Of a stretch of DNA of 9,642 nt, positions 7,146 through 9,642 are shown piece after piece. Origin of the DNA: Atopobiaceae bacterium UBA7016 (GTDB lineage: Bacteria > Actinomycetota > Coriobacteriia > Coriobacteriales > Atopobiaceae); NCBI GenBank assembly GCA_002449555.1, contig DJXA01000089.1, forward strand, positions 1,923 to 11,564, in the 5' to 3' direction. The position numbers were made by a program, and so were the translations under genes. The first letter of the stretch is position 1. Every line of letters begins with the position of its first letter. Under the pieces are notes generated by a model that saw only the letters and a list, made by a program, of their open reading frames with translations, was not told the DNA's origin and made no database searches.

Positions 7146-7661
7146 CTACGAGCGCTCGGACAGCAACTGCAGCAGGGCGAGGATGTCCTCCTTGCTGTAG
7201 CTGTCGCCCGTGATGACGAGATTGCCCAGATCGACGATGACGTCCTCGACGATATCGGACATGCGGAAGGCGAAATGCGTAATCTCCTCGGCACTCATAC
7301 CAGGGATCACCGTGGCATCGCCGTCGGCGCACAGCACACCGCCATCGTCGGTAGGCTTCACCCAGAACTTCACCCAACGGTACCTGCGGTTGTAGCCATT
7401 GACCTTGTAGAGGACCTCGGCAAAGTTGGCGTTCGTGCAGGACGCGAACTCCCACGCCACGAAGTGCACGGAGTCAGCCTTGTCGCCTTCCTCATCGAAG
7501 TCGACGAGAATCTCGGTCCTTGCGCCACCGTTGTCCTTGCTCTTGGTAGCGCCAAAGGCCAACTTGACGATGTTGTCAGCCTCATCCTGAATGGTGTACT
7601 TGACGTCATTCTCGCGCATATACGCAGTAAACTCGGCGCGCAGGTCTTCAGCAGTTGCCAT
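7146..7661 (-). CDS. YbjN/type III secretion chaperone-like domain protein
   Basis: 171 residues, acidic, with no signal peptide or membrane segment. The ATG follows AAAGGA at a 7-base spacing. The first ~60 residues form an N-terminal helix and beta strands (LRAEFTAYMRENDVKYTI, then ILVDFDE). The core motif VNGYNRRYRWVKFWV (87-101) is followed by an acidic hairpin (DGGVLCADGDATVIPG), then helices (AEEITHFAFRMSDIVEDV). That pattern is typical of YbjN-like proteins: conserved N-x-x-N/Y-R-x-x-W-V-K-F, then a strand, then a helix containing xxRMxDIxDD. Many relatives are small chaperones or adaptors. The next gene downstream on the same strand is the AAA+ M41 protein, which suggests the two act together, perhaps with this one as chaperone or substrate adaptor. 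That role is inference. The exact YbjN subfamily is uncertain. Confidence 0.8.
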   Translation of the reverse strand: MATAEDLRAEFTAYMRENDVKYTIQDEADNIVKLAFGATKSKDNGGARTEILVDFDEEGDKADSVHFVAWEFASCTNANFAEVLYKVNGYNRRYRWVKFWVKPTDDGGVLCADGDATVIPGMSAEEITHFAFRMSDIVEDVIVDLGNLVITGDSYSKEDILALLQLLSERS

Positions 7662-7699
7662 GGCAGATTCCTTTCGTGAGCCTTATCTCAAAACACCTC

Positions 7700-7729
7700 G
7701 TATCAGAATACCTCTACGGAGTTGCTTAA
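7700..7729 (-). promoter_or_regulatory. Possible promoter of the YbjN-like/AAA+ M41 operon
   Basis: On the minus strand TTAAGC (7724-7729) and TGATAC (7700-7705) are 18 bases apart, with the start codon about 40 bases downstream of the second box. The match to -35/-10 consensus is only moderate. Position supports it: it lies in the 134-base gap between the HAD gene stop and the YbjN-like start, the only place for a promoter separate from the HAD gene. Confidence 0.3.
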
Positions 7730-7795
7730 CAGCGGACGCTACGGTAAGCGGATAACGCCATCGCCAGGTGACCATGCCATAAGAGCGACCCATGC

Positions 7796-8602
7796 CTATC
7801 GGCATATGCTTGCAGGAAAGAGCTCCTTCAGCGCCAGCTCCAGACCGCGTTCGTGCACGTTGCCGCACACCACGTCCGCCTCGCGCTTCAGCTCTTCGCA
7901 GGCGTTACCCATGGCCACGCCTGTGCCGCACGCACGAATCATGGGCAGGTCATTGGTGCCGTCGCCAAAGCCGTAGCTGTCCTCGCGCGCGATGCCAAAG
8001 TGCTCGAGCGCCACGGCGATGCCCGTCGCCTTGGACATCCGCGCGGAGTACAGCTCAAGCGTGCCTCGCGTGCCGTTGTCGTTGAAGGTGACTTCAGGGC
8101 CAATCTCACGGCGCACCGCCTGGCGAATGCGCTCGCGCTCCTCCTCCGTCGGGAAGCACTCGAGCTTGATGGCGCGCGCCAGCGCGTCCGCGCGGTCGTA
8201 GTCATAGGTGAAGCACTGCTGCATGTCAGAGAAGAAGTTGCGCATGACCCACCAGTCGCGTGGCAGGTAGATGTGGTGCGCGCTGTTGATGGTGTGCTCG
8301 AAGCCCATGCCGCCCAGAAGGTCCGCCACCTCCGTTGCCAGCTTGGCACCCATGAGCTCCTGATAGACGCTCTGACCGCCAATCTCTACGTGCCCGCCGT
8401 TGGAGAGCACGAAGCCGTCAAAGCCAAAGGCATCCAGCTCGGGCGGAATCAGCAGGCGCGGCCGGCCCGTGCACAAAAACAGACGGTGACCCGCGGCCTG
8501 CAGGCGCCGCAGCTCGCGCACCACGCCCTCGGGAATCTCGTCGCAGTCGCCCTTCGAGTCGACCAGCGTGCCGTCAATATCAAAAAACAGCGCCTTTGCC
8601 AT
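7796..8602 (-). CDS. Cof-type HAD-superfamily phosphatase (class IIB cap)
   Basis: 268 residues, the usual length for this family. The ATG is preceded by GAGGGG at 6 bases. All four HAD motifs are present: FFDIDGT with nucleophile D8 and acid/base D10; motif II threonine T45 in LFLCTGR; motif III lysine K191 in RMSKATG; and motif IV GFGDGTND with D214 and D218. A cap domain of about 100 residues sits between motifs II and III, as in Cof/YidA-like type IIB enzymes, and the SKATGI stretch is typical of this group. These are Mg-dependent phosphatases of sugar phosphates, FMN/PLP or related small molecules; the substrate cannot be read from the sequence. It is divergent from the lipoprotein gene. 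It lies upstream of the YbjN-like gene on the same strand but 134 bases away, so it is probably a separate unit and a backbone gene. Confidence 0.93.
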   Translation of the reverse strand: MAKALFFDIDGTLVDSKGDCDEIPEGVVRELRRLQAAGHRLFLCTGRPRLLIPPELDAFGFDGFVLSNGGHVEIGGQSVYQELMGAKLATEVADLLGGMGFEHTINSAHHIYLPRDWWVMRNFFSDMQQCFTYDYDRADALARAIKLECFPTEEERERIRQAVRREIGPEVTFNDNGTRGTLELYSARMSKATGIAVALEHFGIAREDSYGFGDGTNDLPMIRACGTGVAMGNACEELKREADVVCGNVHERGLELALKELFPASICR

Positions 8603-8640
8603 GCCAATCCCCTCAATTCCGTCTTGTGCGCCATCACTTT

Positions 8641-8735
8641 ACCGATGCCATCGAGCACCGGAGCCCACTTTTCCAAAAACACCTGCGGCTTTGCAAAAAA
8701 GGGGCACGGGTGCTCGATTCAGTTTGGCCATCGGT
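8641..8735. repeat. Interrupted long inverted repeat in the HAD/lipoprotein intergenic region
   Basis: TCGAGCACC (8651-8659) is the exact reverse complement of GGTGCTCGA (8709-8717). Just outside, ACCGATGCCA (8641-8650) is matched by TGGCCATCGGT (8725-8735) with a single extra C, after a 7-base offset. The repeat therefore spans most of the 177-base divergent region, and its right arm abuts the extended -10 box of the lipoprotein gene. It may be a regulator-binding or DNA-looping arrangement. Between the arms lies an A-rich stretch (CAAAAAAG, near 8691-8698). Confidence 0.4.
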
Positions 8736-8743
8736 GCTACACT
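8735..8743 (+). promoter_or_regulatory. Extended -10 promoter of the lipoprotein gene
   Basis: TGCTACACT at 8735-8743 matches the extended -10 form (TG-n-TACACT), with two mismatches from TATAAT. No good -35 hexamer is visible 17 bases upstream, as is usual for extended -10 promoters. A transcript would start near 8750 and leave a leader of about 30 bases containing the ribosome binding site AGAGAGGGAG (8765-8774) before the ATG at 8780. Confidence 0.5.
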
Positions 8744-8779
8744 CGCTTCACGCCACGTTTCATAAGAGAGGGAGCCACC

Positions 8780-9601
8780 ATGAAGCGCGCCTCTGCGTTG
8801 CTCATTTCCTTGCTTGCCGCCGCGGTAATCCTCGCGGGATGCAGCTTTTTGCCGGGACGCACCGTCACGCTGGCGGAGTTTCTTGCAAGCGACGAGTTTG
8901 GCGTACTTGACACGGGCGTGACGAGCGGGGCCGACGTGCCCGACGAGCTCTTCTTCTTTGTGGCCAACGGCAATAGCGAAACCATCGATGACCAGGCGTT
9001 CATTGCCGAGACCTGGAAGGGCCTGACGGCGCTCGAGATCTCTGACAAAGCCGCTAACGCAACGCCCGTTGACGACGGCACCATCTCCTTCACGTTCCAA
9101 TGGGCCGATGGCCGCAACTTTACCTTTGACTTCCAGGCCTCTGACTACTTTGCGGTGACCTCGGAGGACGGCGTGCGCCTGCACGAGCTGCGCGACTCAA
9201 CGCAGATGGGCACCATCCTTACCTCGCTCATCGCGCATCTTGACGAACGCGACGCACAGCAAGAGGCCAACAGCGGAAACATCGAGCTTTTGAACGGTTC
9301 GACGTTCTCGTGGGACGGCAACGGCGACGGCGTGGACGAGACGTACGCCTTCCGCTACTACGACAACGGCGAGGAGGCGCCCAACGCTATCGAGCTTTCG
9401 CTGGTGTCCGAGTGGTCGGAGAGCGTCTGGCTTGACGGCGCGTACTCCATCGTCGAGCTGCGCAAAGAGGCTGACGACTGGGGCCCGTACCTGCACATCA
9501 GGTACACCTACGGCGACTACTGGTCACACGACGCCGAGGCCGAGATCGTCGTGCGCCTTGAGGACGGCATCCTGGTGAGCTACCCCGTCGTCGGCGAGTA
9601 G
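8780..9601 (+). CDS. Secreted lipoprotein of unknown function
   Basis: 273 residues from the ATG at 8780, which follows AGAGAGGGAG at a good distance. The reading frame is open far upstream, but that part only mirrors the HAD gene on the other strand. The N-terminus is a classical lipoprotein signal: MKR, a hydrophobic stretch, and the lipobox LAGC with the lipidated cysteine at C21. The mature part is acidic and predicted mostly beta. It includes TISFTFQWADGRNFTFDF (101-118) and an EF-hand/dockerin-like calcium loop pattern DGNGDGVDETY (179-189: D-x-N-x-D-G-x-x-E). The C-terminal half has many aromatic residues (YLHIRYTYGDYW, 237-248). It is not recognised as a known enzyme and would be anchored to the outer face of the membrane. 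It probably belongs with the host backbone rather than the AAA+/RyR cluster. Confidence 0.88.
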   Translation: MKRASALLISLLAAAVILAGCSFLPGRTVTLAEFLASDEFGVLDTGVTSGADVPDELFFFVANGNSETIDDQAFIAETWKGLTALEISDKAANATPVDDGTISFTFQWADGRNFTFDFQASDYFAVTSEDGVRLHELRDSTQMGTILTSLIAHLDERDAQQEANSGNIELLNGSTFSWDGNGDGVDETYAFRYYDNGEEAPNAIELSLVSEWSESVWLDGAYSIVELRKEADDWGPYLHIRYTYGDYWSHDAEAEIVVRLEDGILVSYPVVGE

Positions 9602-9642
9602 CATCGACCCGTACAACTGGGACAGGCACCGTAGTTCGGATT

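Noticed and set aside
7853..8779. Upstream extension of the lipoprotein reading frame by 309 codons
   Set aside because: It is antisense to the HAD phosphatase. The lipobox signal peptide and a good ribosome binding site place the true start at 8780.
1..9642. Mobile element, tRNA attachment site or CRISPR array
   Set aside because: No transposase or integrase motifs, no cloverleaf-like tRNA end, and no regularly spaced direct repeats were found on either strand.

Overview
The window comes from a high-GC bacterium. Three things fit a Gram-positive of the Actinomycetota, possibly class Coriobacteriia: strong AAAGGA/GAGGG-type ribosome binding sites, a lipobox lipoprotein, and GC-rich codon use with many GAC/GAG/CGC codons. 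That placement is inferred from style, not from a marker gene. Six protein genes fill the window. No rRNA, tRNA, transposase, integrase or CRISPR array is visible.

Layout. (1) Positions 127-1413, minus strand: a protein with an N-terminal nucleoside-2-deoxyribosyltransferase-like (TIR-superfamily-like) domain and a C-terminal TPR-like helical region. A perfect 20-bp hairpin lies just beyond its stop. (2) Positions 1414-1671: a divergent control region rich in TGCA-centred sites. (3) Positions 1672-3858, plus strand: a membrane protein with channel-like N-terminal helices, two TrkA-N/Rossmann-like segments and a C-terminal RyR domain. (4) Positions 3893-7021, minus strand: a 1042-residue CbxX/CfxQ-type AAA+ protein with two intact ATPase modules, one apparently degenerate module in front, and a C-terminal FtsH-like M41 zinc peptidase domain. 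(5) Positions 7146-7661, minus strand: a YbjN/type III secretion chaperone-like protein just upstream of the AAA+ peptidase and probably co-transcribed with it through a large intergenic hairpin. (6) Positions 7796-8602, minus strand: a Cof-type HAD phosphatase, and divergent from it at 8780-9601 a small secreted lipoprotein. These last two look like ordinary chromosomal genes.

How the genes may work together. The NDT/TIR-like protein could make or cleave a nucleotide. RyR and TrkA-N domains are plausible nucleotide-ligand sensors on a membrane protein. The YbjN-like protein could be a chaperone or adaptor for the AAA+ protease. I therefore propose, as inference only, that 127-7661 is a four-gene nucleotide-signalling or conflict (defence-like) module, with the HAD/lipoprotein pair marking the edge of the host backbone. 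The domain calls are well supported by motifs. The functional link between the genes rests only on proximity and on the known habits of these families.
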